A stretch of 64,000 nucleotides of DNA from Shewanella surugensis (GTDB taxonomy: Bacteria > Pseudomonadota > Gammaproteobacteria > Enterobacterales > Shewanellaceae), in contig NZ_JAKIKS010000001.1 of NCBI RefSeq assembly GCF_023284005.1, positions 1 through 64,000 on the forward strand, written 5' to 3'. Made by a program: the position numbers and the translations under genes. Of the stretch, positions 1 to 8,159 are shown in pieces. The notes beneath the pieces were generated by a model that saw only the letters and a list, made by a program, of their open reading frames with translations, did not search any database and was not told where the DNA came from. The first letter of the stretch is position 1, and every line of letters starts with the position of its first letter.

Positions 1-47
1 CGGTGCGCCAAGTCAGCGAAATAAGCTAAAAAAGGCGAGTTGGGACG

Positions 48-476
48 ATGATTACAGGGCAAAAGTTTTCTTTGGTTAATTATCCGACAAAGTATGCTCC
101 CGCCCTGGATGGCAGGGATGCCATCGTCGAACTTACACGGACGTACTCGCAGTGTGTCATAGAGGTATCTACACAAAGCCTGCCGCAGGCAATAAGTACC
201 CATGAAAACTCGACTAACAACACACTTAATCAATACCGAATAAGCCAACTCACCACAAAAGAAAATGTGATCAACTTTCATTTGAAAGCTTACGCCCCTC
301 AGGCGTTATGGCGGTCATTAGGAGGGCGAAGGCCACAAAGTGGCTTCTATAAGCGAGAAGCACTGATGCTGAACTGGCTTTTAAACATGGAAGTTGTAGG
401 ACCAGCAATCCTCCTAACCCCACTTTTTATTACGAGAAGGAGTGGGACTATTTTAAAAAGCACCACCTTTCATTAA
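48..476 (+). CDS. Doubtful 142-aa ORF, probably not a real gene
   Basis: An open frame with an ATG start, but I recognise no family and see no clear ribosome binding site. The composition looks like translated intergenic DNA: no signal peptide, no hydrophobic periodicity, and a Gly/Arg-rich patch in the second half. A segment near 88-105 recurs in altered form near 701-718, which suggests repeated DNA rather than protein. The frame stops at 474-476 inside a palindromic repeat, and the same frame is then open again to 680. It could be a decayed gene. It is listed only because nothing else explains this stretch. Confidence 0.15.
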   Translation: MITGQKFSLVNYPTKYAPALDGRDAIVELTRTYSQCVIEVSTQSLPQAISTHENSTNNTLNQYRISQLTTKENVINFHLKAYAPQALWRSLGGRRPQSGFYKREALMLNWLLNMEVVGPAILLTPLFITRRSGTILKSTTFH

Positions 477-488
477 GCGCAGCTTAAT
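467..488 (+). repeat. 22-bp direct repeat, copy 1, containing a palindrome
   Basis: The 22 bases are identical to 2867-2888 in the same orientation. The last 17 bases, ATTAAGCGCAGCTTAAT, form a perfect 7-bp inverted repeat around GCA. The two copies bracket the acyl-ligase gene. This may be a REP-like element or the scar of an insertion. Confidence 0.6.
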
Positions 489-680
489 AAATTAAAAAAT
501 GTCACCCACCTTCATTTGAAGGTAATCGATGACCATACTCTATTAGAATTAACACTTGTTATTAAACAAAATAGTTATTCCAATATGAAGCGATACACTG
601 ATATAACTATTTCAACACTACTATTTCAGGATTTAACAATAAGTGACTTGGTTACTGTTCTTTTTGAGATCATGAAATAG
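477..680 (+). pseudogene. Open-frame fragment without a start, likely a 3-prime gene remnant
   Basis: From the stop at 474-476 the same frame stays open for 67 codons to TAG at 678-680. The composition is protein-like: alternating hydrophobic and polar residues, Asp/Thr/Leu rich, ending in VLFEIMK. The only ATG is late (codon 38, about 588) and a possible TTG near 519 has no ribosome binding site. The open frame begins inside the palindromic repeat at 467-488, so the 5-prime part may have been replaced when that repeat arrived. I do not recognise the family. Confidence 0.3.
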
Positions 681-726
681 CGGGTTAGTTCAACGTTGTC
701 TACAAAGTATGATCCCGCTCAGGGTG

Positions 727-2661
727 CTAACGAGTGATCGTAAGTCGGTAGCGATGAGTAAATTCGCTAAGAATGTTCTGCACTAAGGACTCGATGACTG
801 TGTCTGATCTTTTTTCTTTGAGGTTTTGAGCTAGCGTCACCTTAATGTCAGCCAAGGTTCCATATTCATCATCAGCCCCCACGGTAACTTCTACTCTATC
901 CCCGGACAAAGCTGGCGCGAGTACATCTTGATAGACCTCTTCAATTTGCATCCATACTAATTTAGGTTTAAACGTTTTACCCACTGCCGTTACAGGTAAT
1001 TGTGGCAGAATGCGTATCACCTTAGGGATTGCCGCACGTTCAGACACTGTATTTTTAGTATATTCGAGGATATCAGCCTCGGTTATTTCTGCGCCATTAT
1101 TGAGCACCACATATGCGGCAGGCACTTCACCTGAATAGCAGTCTGGACGCCCAACGGCTGCAGAAAATGCGATGGCAGGATGACTCTGTAACGCCTCTTC
1201 GATAATGAGTGGATCGATATTGTGACCACCGCGAATAATAACGTCTTTCAATCGACCTGTTAACCAGAAAAAACCGTCCTCATCTTCTCTCGCCAAATCA
1301 CCAGTATTTAGCCAGCGAATATCATCAGTATCAGTGACAAATAGACTCTTATTTTTTCCCGCTTGTGTATAACCGGGAGTCACATGTGGCCCTCTCACGA
1401 GCAGTATCCCAATCTCATCGATATCACAAAAGCGTAGTAACTTGCCCTCGTTGTCCAATTTCACACAACGCATATCACTATAAGGAAAACGCAAGCCAAT
1501 GGAACCAATTTTGGAAGTTCCTGCAATAGGGTTTAAGCTTGTGGCAACGGTTGTTTCTGTTAACCCATATCCTTCAATCAATTTTATCTGAGTGAGTTCC
1601 TGGAATTTTTTAAACAAATCAACAGGCATAGGCGCCGCACCACAAATTGCAAATTTCAAACTATCTAACTTGTTAACAGGTTTTCCCATCTGGACTAATG
1701 CGGCATAAATAGTTGGCACAGCATTAAAACTTGCTACATTAAAGTGTTCAATTATTCGATATAAATTGGCCACTATACCTGGTGTTCGATAACCGTCTAT
1801 GCCCGCAATCACAATGGTGTTTCCCATACTCAAAGGCATAAGACCTGAGAGAATAGCGGCATTACAATGAAAAATAGGTAATCCCACTAAAATCGTATCG
1901 TCAGGCTCCAGATCTGAGATAATATCAATCACCATACAAATATAAAGTTGATTAATATGGGTTTGCTGAACCAACTTAGGTTTGCCCGTTGTGCCACCAG
2001 TATGAAATAGAGTTGTTATATCGCTTCCCTTAACAGTACGATGACTATCCAAAGATAGCGCATTATATTCATGGATAATGCTTTCATAGTGGTAATGTTT
2101 TTGGTGGCGAAACTCAACACTAGTTCTTACGCTTGAATTAAAGAGATGATCGCCACCAATAGAAATAATGGTTTCCAAACTCGGTATGTGTTCACTAATC
2201 GCGGTTACTTTATCCCAGATATCCGTGCCAGGTATATTCCCTAGTGCAACCAACACCTTACTATTGGCACCGCACATAATATCGCGGATCATTTCAGGCC
2301 CTAACAGTGGATTTATGGGGTTAATTTGACAACTAACCGCGCCTCCCCAAAGAAAAAAGTGTGCTTCCGGCAGATTAGGCAACAATAGTGTCACCACATC
2401 ATCTCGCCCATAACCGAGTGCATTTAACATATTCGCGGTACGATTCATAAATTGAACCAGTTCTGCGTATGAATAACGCACAGTGACATCCGTTGGCCGC
2501 TCGCCATCAGACACCAGAATGATGGCGTCTCGATCTGGACATTTAAGGCTAGATCGTACAATCGAATCATAAGTATTTTCAGGTAACCCAAGAGTTTCAT
2601 ATGGGGTCTGTTCGATAGCTTTAATGTCTGCTAATGTGTGAACTGGATGCTTAGTAATCAT
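727..2661 (-). CDS. AMP-forming acyl-CoA synthetase / acyl ligase
   Basis: A class I adenylate-forming enzyme that activates a carboxylic acid with ATP to an acyl-AMP and passes it to CoA or another thiol. Visible motifs in order: the phosphate-binding loop TTLFHTGGTTGKPKLV (about residues 215-230), GYGLTETT (about 365), TGDLAREDEDGFFWLTGR followed by KDVIIRGGHNI (A7/A8, about 455-485), and the C-terminal VTAVGKTFKPKL with the catalytic Lys. At 644 aa it is longer than the usual 520-560; the excess is mostly a C-terminal tail of about 70 residues with no family match I recognise. The upstream minus-strand neighbour is a cysteine-dioxygenase-like gene, with a terminator-like hairpin between them. 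The substrate cannot be read from the sequence. There is no signal peptide, so it should be cytoplasmic. Confidence 0.85.
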   Translation of the reverse strand: MITKHPVHTLADIKAIEQTPYETLGLPENTYDSIVRSSLKCPDRDAIILVSDGERPTDVTVRYSYAELVQFMNRTANMLNALGYGRDDVVTLLLPNLPEAHFFLWGGAVSCQINPINPLLGPEMIRDIMCGANSKVLVALGNIPGTDIWDKVTAISEHIPSLETIISIGGDHLFNSSVRTSVEFRHQKHYHYESIIHEYNALSLDSHRTVKGSDITTLFHTGGTTGKPKLVQQTHINQLYICMVIDIISDLEPDDTILVGLPIFHCNAAILSGLMPLSMGNTIVIAGIDGYRTPGIVANLYRIIEHFNVASFNAVPTIYAALVQMGKPVNKLDSLKFAICGAAPMPVDLFKKFQELTQIKLIEGYGLTETTVATSLNPIAGTSKIGSIGLRFPYSDMRCVKLDNEGKLLRFCDIDEIGILLVRGPHVTPGYTQAGKNKSLFVTDTDDIRWLNTGDLAREDEDGFFWLTGRLKDVIIRGGHNIDPLIIEEALQSHPAIAFSAAVGRPDCYSGEVPAAYVVLNNGAEITEADILEYTKNTVSERAAIPKVIRILPQLPVTAVGKTFKPKLVWMQIEEVYQDVLAPALSGDRVEVTVGADDEYGTLADIKVTLAQNLKEKRSDTVIESLVQNILSEFTHRYRLTITR

Positions 2662-2807
2662 ACGTCGACCTTATATATTCATCGATTATTTTGACTCGAA
2701 TATGAGGAAATTAACTTCGTCAGGGGCGGCAGGCAATAAATACCGTTAAAATAATGTATAAATAAATGAACCTCATTTGGGACCGTAAAGGATTTTTTCC
2801 AAAAATC

Positions 2808-2842
2808 AGCAAGAGGGGGGGGGTTGTAGATCCCCTCTTGCT
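2808..2842 (-). terminator. Rho-independent terminator after the cysteine-dioxygenase-like gene
   Basis: A perfect 11-bp stem (AGCAAGAGGGG with CCCCTCTTGCT) closes a loop containing extra G residues; on the minus strand it is followed by GATTTTT. The G tract at 2815-2823 is nine bases long. The hairpin lies between the dioxygenase-like gene and the ligase, so the two may be separate or attenuated transcripts. Confidence 0.6.
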
Positions 2843-2866
2843 CCAGTGTGAGTGGAAACTCACATT

Positions 2867-2888
2867 CTTTCATTAAGCGCAGCTTAAT
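2867..2888 (+). repeat. 22-bp direct repeat, copy 2, containing a palindrome
   Basis: Identical to 467-488 and in the same orientation, with the same perfect 7-bp palindrome around GCA. Just beside it, GTGAGTTTCCACTCAC on the minus strand forms another small hairpin. Confidence 0.6.
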
Positions 2889-2912
2889 GACCAAGCCCCC
2901 CTTCCCTTCTTC

Positions 2913-3506
2913 TTAAATTTCATAAAAACATGGATCCTGTTGTGCATTTAGTAACACAGATTTGCCATCTTCTAGTTGGTAAATATGGAACTGTTGCAAA
3001 GGTGGCGAGTAAATGTGAAGTGTAACTAGCGGTTGATCGTCAGCCTGTAAGTTAGAAATTTGATGGATATCATTATCCTCACTGACGGTGGTGTTCTCTT
3101 TATCAAATTGTACCGATTGCGTTGCGTATATATCCCCATTAGCCGCCGTTTCAAACCGTGTTTCCGTCGCTTGCCCGAGCAACACTTTTACTCCACAGAC
3201 TGTATCCAAATGATCATGAATTTTGCTGCGTTGACCATTGAGCCAGCTGAGGATCAAAATCTCGCAATGATCGTTACGAAATAGACACTTACGGCAGTAA
3301 TGATCAGATTCAAATGATGCTAACGATTTAATTTCAAGCTCACTCAACATGACGTTCTCAAGCACAAAGCAGATGGTTGCCAATGAAAGTGGCTTACTGA
3401 AAAGCTGAACTTGTTGAATTAGACCAGAAAAACTGATGTGATCGCCAGCATCTAACAAAGCACTGAGTACCGGTGTATGTTCAGGGGGAAAACTTGAATT
3501 ATCCAA
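2913..3506 (-). CDS. Cysteine dioxygenase-like cupin protein
   Basis: Resembles cysteine dioxygenase, a non-haem iron enzyme that oxidises a thiol to a sulfinate with O2. The key residues align with the rat enzyme as I recall it: iron ligands H97 and H99 in the SKIHDH segment and H148 in IHQI; C104 five residues after the second His, as in the crosslinked Cys; Y166 in HIYSPPL as the crosslink Tyr; and Y70/R72 near the carboxylate-binding Tyr-x-Arg. At 197 aa it matches the family length. Start ATG at 3506, preceded on the minus strand by AAGGAGGCGG, a strong ribosome binding site. It lies upstream of the acyl ligase on the same strand. Cysteine is the likely substrate, but other thiol dioxygenases share the fold. 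Confidence 0.85.
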   Translation of the reverse strand: MDNSSFPPEHTPVLSALLDAGDHISFSGLIQQVQLFSKPLSLATICFVLENVMLSELEIKSLASFESDHYCRKCLFRNDHCEILILSWLNGQRSKIHDHLDTVCGVKVLLGQATETRFETAANGDIYATQSVQFDKENTTVSEDNDIHQISNLQADDQPLVTLHIYSPPLQQFHIYQLEDGKSVLLNAQQDPCFYEI

Positions 3507-3592
3507 ACCGCCTCCTTAGTTCATTTTTATAATAAGTTATAACTGTTTATTACATAATACAAGTCGTCTGTTAATTGAGTGTAGATCCAATA

Positions 3593-3606
3593 TAGTAATG
3601 TCACAT
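3593..3606 (+). repeat. Left terminal inverted repeat of the insertion sequence
   Basis: TAGTAATGTCACAT, the exact reverse complement of 5100-5113. Confidence 0.7.
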
Positions 3607-3677
3607 CCCCCCCAATTTAGAGATGTCACATTTTGATATGCTTGGTCATAAATTGTCCTGCATAAAATAATGTTGCC

Positions 3678-5025
3678 ATGTTAATTACGATGAGTGAAAA
3701 CGAACTGCACCGCATCGGTGTGATCACAAAGGTTTGTGATAAAAGGTTAACCCAGTCAGCTGCGGCTGGGTATATTAGGGATCAGTCGCCGGTAGATCCA
3801 AAGGCTGGTTAATCAACTGCGTCAGCAAGGTGACGTTGGCCTAGTCTCTAAACGCCGTGGATTACCCAGTAATCGCCGTTTTTCACTTGAATTTAAGGAT
3901 AAAGTCCTAACGCTCGTTAAGCAAAAATATGCGGATTTTAAACCGACGTTTGCCTGTGAAAAATTGGCTGAATTACATGATATTCACCTGTCGAGTGAAA
4001 CCTTAAGGCAATGGCTTATCACAGAAGGCTTATGGCAAGTGCATAAGAACAAAGTGAGTAAAGTTTATCAACCTCGTTATCGGCGTGAATGCTATGGTGA
4101 ATTGATACAAATTGATGGTTCTCATCACGACTGGTTTGAAGGCCGTTCGGCTAAGTGCTGTTTGTTGGTATTCATCGATGATGCGACCAGTAAGCTGATG
4201 TCACTGCTATTTTGTGAGTCTGAAACGACATATGATTACATGAACTTAACGCGAGAATATGTTGATAACCATGGTAAACCCGTTGCTTTTTACAGTGATA
4301 AGTATTCTGTTTTCAAAGTCAATTCACCCAGCAAAAAAAGTAATCAGCAAATGACCGAGTATGGCCGTGCGCTCTATGAGCTTAATATTGAGTTGATTTG
4401 TGCTCATAGTTCACAGGCTAAAGGTCGAGTTGAGCGGGCAAATAGGACACTGCAAGACCGTCTAATTAAAGAGATGCGTCTTGCAGAGATAAACACGATG
4501 GAAGAGGCGAACGTATGGCTCCCTGAGTTTATGGTTGATTTTAATCGCCGTTTTGCCTGTGCTGCTCACTCTTCACAAGATGTCCATCGTTTAGTGACAG
4601 AATCAGCGTCAGAACTGCATGATATTTTTTCAAGGCAAACAAGCCGTAAACTAACCAGAGCCTTAACTTTACAATATGATAAAGTCATTTATCTCATTGA
4701 CCCTACAGAGAAATCGAAATGATTAATCGGCAAGTCAGTGGTGGTTTATGACTATCCAGACGGCACGATCTCAATTAAATACTGTGGTGAAGAACTGACA
4801 TTCAGCATATTCGATAAACTCAGAAGTGTTCAACAAGGTGAAGTGGTCGATAATAAGCGCTTAGGTGCTGCACTGGCCTTTGCAAAAAAGAGTCAGGCAG
4901 AAAGAGCAAACACGCCTGAACGTACACGTAATGCGAGGAAAGGCAGTCGTAAAGCTCAAGTACGGGCCATTAACCCATTAGTTGCGCAAGAGGTCGAATT
5001 TAAGGCCAGTTTAACCCGTAGTTGA
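3678..5025 (+). pseudogene. Inactivated IS transposase (frameshift and two stops)
   Basis: The start ATG at 3678 (or 3690) opens a helix-turn-helix N-terminus (VITKVCDKRLTQSAAAG). Near 3765 an extra base shifts the frame; when it is removed the frame continues into an Arg-rich HTH and meets a TAG where Gln is expected (about 3792). The integrase core follows from 3964 with D in IDGSHHDWFE, D in FIDDATS and E in KGRVERANRT, a plausible DDE triad. A TGA at 4720-4722 then interrupts the same frame before a basic C-terminal segment ending at 5025. This is a dead copy of a roughly 450-aa transposase. Confidence 0.85.
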
Positions 5026-5099
5026 TATCTGTTTATAAAACAGCCCAGAAATTCACGAGCTGTAATCCTGAGGAATGTGACCTTTCTACTTTGCTCAGC

Positions 5100-5113
5100 A
5101 TGTGACATTACTA
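5100..5113 (-). repeat. Right terminal inverted repeat of the insertion sequence
   Basis: ATGTGACATTACTA, the exact reverse complement of 3593-3606. Confidence 0.7.
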
Positions 5114-5152
5114 ACTTGCCATAACATGAGGCTATTTAAACAATCAAGCTGA

Positions 5153-5344
5153 ATGACTAATCTTGGTATTGATGTCCACTCTAAAGCTCAGGGCTGTTTC
5201 ATTTTGGTCAATGAAGGCGGTGTTTTTATCGCCATCAGCGAGGATCAACCGTTTACCCAACCAAGGATAAAATGGAAAATAGCGATGCTATTCTCTAAAC
5301 GGCGACTTATTGAGGATAAAAACTTAGCGTTATGTTCACGCTAG
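5153..5344 (+). pseudogene. Short fragment resembling an IS110-type transposase N-terminus
   Basis: The first 20 residues (NLGIDVHSKAQGCFILVNEG) look like the start of the RuvC-like domain of IS110-family transposases, where GIDVHK carries the first catalytic Asp. The rest of the 63-aa frame shows no continuation of the family. It lies 40 bp outside the decayed insertion sequence, so it is most likely the stub of a second mobile element. It could also be a chance match. Confidence 0.3.
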
Positions 5345-5349
5345 CACAT

Positions 5350-6198
5350 TCATACTAACGAAGAAATGCTCTGTAAGGGTAATTTAGGCACCGAAGACGC
5401 TAGGTTGGTTCCCGCTATTTCAGATGTTATGTCTACCAGTTTAGGCGTTGCTGTCGGTTTTGGATACCTATCTGAAATAAGTTGATTTAAATTGATTATT
5501 CTCGATCCTAAAGTGTTTAATTGCTTAGCGGCGTTCGTTAGTTCATCTTGGGTGATCCGCTGCATGAAATAACTTACCCCTTTGCTCGAATCTCCCCATT
5601 CCCTAAATGGATAACCTTGGACATCAGTATCTAAAATCTGATTCATTTCTTGTTGAAGATCAGGATTATCTTTGCCTAAATCTAAGCCTCTCATACTTTG
5701 ATTAAAATATTTAGCCGAGGTGATCGGTGAGCGTAGAGCCCCACTTCCTGAGGCTAATTGAGTAAAGTCGTTCTTTAAACTCTCCGCCGTTAAGCTTAAT
5801 AAACCTCCCGCTTTAGCAAGCCCCTTTTGCATATCATGAATTAAATTGAGATCCGTTTTGACGCTGATCTCTTTATCAACTACGGTGATATTAAACTGAG
5901 TCGAAATATTGGGGTCTCTCTCCCCAGAGATAAGGTGTTCTGAACCTTCAGCGATTAATGACTTAAGCGTTGCAATGGCAGCCTCTTTTCGCACTGTCAT
6001 GACTAAAGGATCTAATAGGGTATTAAAAGCATCAATCGCTTTTGCTTTGTTCCCTTGGGAGAACCAATTATCTATCAAGGTTTCAAGCCAATTAAGCTCT
6101 TTTAGTTGTGTCCCTTCTGCTGCACTTTTTTCAACATTATCCAGATTAATATGTCGATCAAAAAAGGGGTTACCTGCTATTGCTAGTTCAGTCATCAT
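5350..6198 (-). CDS. Unknown 282-aa protein behind a tandem-repeat upstream region
   Basis: I do not recognise this protein. It starts at ATG 6198 (a second ATG follows directly). It has no signal peptide or membrane segment. The first half is helical and Lys/Glu/Leu rich, a middle part (about 95-190) is soluble and mixed, and residues 195-225 contain an aromatic, charged patch (YPFREWGDSSKGVSYF) that looks like a structured core. The end is Pro/Ser rich. Codon use resembles the neighbours, so it looks like a real gene. It sits alone between mobile-element debris and a cluster of other unknown genes. A run of seven 10-bp repeats begins about 70 bp upstream of the start, where a promoter would lie. 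It could be a secreted effector or an accessory-island protein, but this is a guess. Confidence 0.6.
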   Translation of the reverse strand: MMTELAIAGNPFFDRHINLDNVEKSAAEGTQLKELNWLETLIDNWFSQGNKAKAIDAFNTLLDPLVMTVRKEAAIATLKSLIAEGSEHLISGERDPNISTQFNITVVDKEISVKTDLNLIHDMQKGLAKAGGLLSLTAESLKNDFTQLASGSGALRSPITSAKYFNQSMRGLDLGKDNPDLQQEMNQILDTDVQGYPFREWGDSSKGVSYFMQRITQDELTNAAKQLNTLGSRIINLNQLISDRYPKPTATPKLVDITSEIAGTNLASSVPKLPLQSISSLV

Positions 6199-6266
6199 CC
6201 AACGCCATTTCGTCTAAAAAACACAACATAGACTTTAGTCTTGATATGATAAAAGGGATATCAAAT

Positions 6267-6346
6267 TTATCCAAAATTATCCAAAATTATCCAAAATTAT
6301 CCAAAATTATCCAAAATTATCCAAAATTATCCAAAATTATCCAAAA
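6267..6346. repeat. Tandem repeat, 10-bp unit CCAAAATTAT, seven full copies
   Basis: Seven identical units at 6271-6340, with partial units on both sides. On the minus strand the array lies about 70-150 bp upstream of the start at 6198. Because 10 bp is close to one helical turn, a change in copy number would keep sites on the same DNA face while altering their distance. Identical units imply recent slippage. Confidence 0.9.
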
Positions 6347-6563
6347 ATCACTTATATTTATACCCATTCCAATCTACAAGTGATCAATTCCTAGCCTCTC
6401 TGGCGTTTTAATTCAAGGCGCATCGATGAATAAATAGTTGTTCCCTTTTAAGTCAATGCAACACAGAAGAATGCCTGAAAGGCACACTAAATGCGGGTTC
6501 AAAAACACTTTATGCTACGTTAGATGCTTTCTATAGAGGATCACATTACCATTAAAGCCTGCT

Positions 6564-7133
6564 TTAATAACTCTTATCTGACAACTTTCTATTGGTTTTT
6601 TCACTGACATCTGTGCTTAAATCATCATTTAGACTATCGGGTAAATTATTTTGAATAATGTCCGGAATGCGCGAGGCTTGGTTGAAGGTTTCATCTTGCA
6701 TTTTATCATACAAAAATAAAAAGACACTCAAAACCACGATGATCCCAGAGGCGACTAAGCCTGAAATGACATTTTCAAAAATAGTTTTCGCTTTGCTTTT
6801 ATAGAGCTTTTCTTCGATGGAGAGAATTATTTGATCGTCGCGTAATTGCTTCTTATATTCATCCAATTCTTCAAGTAAAGACAGTTGAGTAAATTTGTTG
6901 ACAATATTTTCAGCCTGCTGGCGGTAACGGGCGAGCGAATCAGGGGTGGAGGCGACATCATGAAAATAACGATCGATTTCATCTTTAACAGGGTAAGAAC
7001 CCGTTTTTTCATACTGGACATTGATCCATTTAATCTTTTCTTGCTTGTAAATGGCATAAGCAATCATGCCGACAAAATCATCATCACCTTCAATAATTTC
7101 GTCAAAAATCCGATGATTCCACACAGCACACAA
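6564..7133 (-). CDS. Unknown single-pass membrane protein, 189 aa
   Basis: The N-terminus contains DDDFVGMIAYAIYKQEKIKWI (about residues 17-37), a segment I associate with a family of small membrane-anchored proteins of unknown function that occur in accessory and defence-like loci; I cannot name the family with certainty. A predicted coiled region follows (about 70-120), then one strong transmembrane helix (about 127-148, VISGLVASGIIVVLSVFLFL) and a polar, Asp/Ser-rich tail. The start at 7133 has GGAG upstream on the minus strand (AAGGAGTTGTGTGCTGTG), which would suit the GTG or TTG start used here. It is one of three small genes in the same orientation between the IS debris and the di-heme gene. 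Confidence 0.6.
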   Translation of the reverse strand: MCAVWNHRIFDEIIEGDDDFVGMIAYAIYKQEKIKWINVQYEKTGSYPVKDEIDRYFHDVASTPDSLARYRQQAENIVNKFTQLSLLEELDEYKKQLRDDQIILSIEEKLYKSKAKTIFENVISGLVASGIIVVLSVFLFLYDKMQDETFNQASRIPDIIQNNLPDSLNDDLSTDVSEKTNRKLSDKSY

Positions 7134-7294
7134 CTCCTTATGTGTTGATTACGATTACATCCTAAGAAATGGCTTCTGGACAGACATGGAACAAGAATAC
7201 TGATGGTAAAATTGAGATCTTAACGCGTTGTTCTTAGCCTTTATGACTGAGAAAGGCAAAACTGAATTGACATCAATAAGACGTAAAAAAACCG

Positions 7295-7465
7295 TTAGAG
7301 CTGAATTTTCGTTTTAGCATACAAATGATTAATTTCATCGCCAGACATTTTCCGAGCTAATATTTGTGCTTTAATTTGATTTGAAAGTGCATATGAATCA
7401 GTACTTTTCTTATTTTTTAAGGCAGTTGCCGCACGCTTAATTGCTTCTAACGTCATAATACTCAT
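7295..7465 (-). CDS. Small 56-aa helical protein of unknown function
   Basis: A short frame from ATG at 7465 to TAA at 7295 with AAAGGA just upstream on the minus strand. The product, MSIMTLEAIKRAATALKNKK at the start, is basic and strongly helical, with no hydrophobic segment. A second ATG at 7456 has a more usual spacing to the ribosome binding site. It sits between two membrane-protein genes on the same strand. The composition and ribosome binding site argue for a real small gene, but no homologue is recognised. Confidence 0.5.
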   Translation of the reverse strand: MSIMTLEAIKRAATALKNKKSTDSYALSNQIKAQILARKMSGDEINHLYAKTKIQL

Positions 7466-7616
7466 CAATCCTTTACAGATATGTTTAAAAATAATACGTT
7501 ACCCTTACTAATATAGCAAGTAAGGTAGCAAAATCCCCCCTAAAAAAGTCAATATTACCTTATCAAACCCTATTAGGTAACCGACTAATTATAAAGAATA
7601 AAAATAGAGGCTAATA

Positions 7617-8000
7617 CTAAAAAAGCCGTTTATGTTCAAAATAATAAAGGGTATTTTCCAACCAAAAAAGCGGGTTAAAGGTCAGTAGAGTCGCTAAAAA
7701 CCACACATAGATATTAGCGCGTAAAATAATAAAAGACAGGCCAAATAAAACACTGCCTATTAGGGTTTGGGTGACAATACCGAATAAGGCTTGCTCTTCA
7801 AGTTTAATCTCAATAAACCCGAAACATAGCATGATCAATGATTGCGCTCTCAAAGCATAAGTAAACCAATGAAACCATACATATGAGCATCGAGTGTTGA
7901 GAGAGTCATTGCTATTTTGAGGTATTATTTTATGATGCCATTGATGTCGGGCATAAATATAAGTGAGTAACATTGAAAGAATAATGAGAAACAAATACAT
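7617..8000 (-). CDS. Small multi-pass membrane protein of unknown function
   Basis: 127 aa when started at the ATG at 8000, which has AAGGGA at good spacing; an upstream start at 8060 in the same frame lacks one. Hydrophobic segments near residues 1-17, 48-65, 70-95 and 98-115 suggest three or four membrane helices. The loop after the first helix is His/Trp rich (YARHQWHHK). There is no recognised family. It ends the accessory cluster, upstream in its own direction of the two other small genes. Confidence 0.55.
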   Translation of the reverse strand: MYLFLIILSMLLTYIYARHQWHHKIIPQNSNDSLNTRCSYVWFHWFTYALRAQSLIMLCFGFIEIKLEEQALFGIVTQTLIGSVLFGLSFIILRANIYVWFLATLLTFNPLFWLENTLYYFEHKRLF

Positions 8001-8159
8001 AAAAATTCCCTTTAAAACATGATATTCAAGCAACTCACTGATGAAGCTAAGCTTAACCATTAAGGTTAAATCTTATCTCAAAAAGAAAAATAAATAAGTT
8101 AATTTACAATCTCTTACTTTCTATCACTAAGGGCAATAGAAATCAGCCTCACGCTGGAA

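Larger units (their letters stand above)
3593..5113 (+). mobile_element. Degenerate insertion sequence, DDE transposase type (ISNCY-like)
   Basis: About 1.52 kb bounded by 14-bp perfect terminal inverted repeats, TAGTAATGTCACAT at 3593-3606 and its complement at 5100-5113. A second related ATGTCAC/GTGAC motif sits just inside each end (about 3622 and 5075). It carries one transposase frame with a DDE-type core on the plus strand. At least three lesions inactivate that frame, so the copy should not move by itself. No clear target-site duplication can be read. The family name is from recalled similarity of the helix-turn-helix plus integrase-core layout. Confidence 0.75.

Noticed and set aside
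2679..2894. 71-aa open frame between the dioxygenase-like and ligase genes
   Set aside because: It runs through a terminator hairpin, a G tract and a palindromic repeat, so it is almost certainly not translated.
3060..3284. Plus-strand ORF inside the dioxygenase-like gene
   Set aside because: It is antisense to a gene with all expected active-site residues.
6267..6346. CRISPR array
   Set aside because: The units adjoin without spacers; it is a simple tandem repeat. No cas genes are present.
5909..6383. Plus-strand frames over the start of the 282-aa gene and the 10-bp repeat (KIIQNYPKLS repeats)
   Set aside because: The peptide repeat is only a translation of the DNA tandem repeat; there is no family match or ribosome binding site.
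6885..7148. Plus-strand ORF opposite the single-pass membrane protein
   Set aside because: The minus-strand product has a clear domain plan; this is its shadow.
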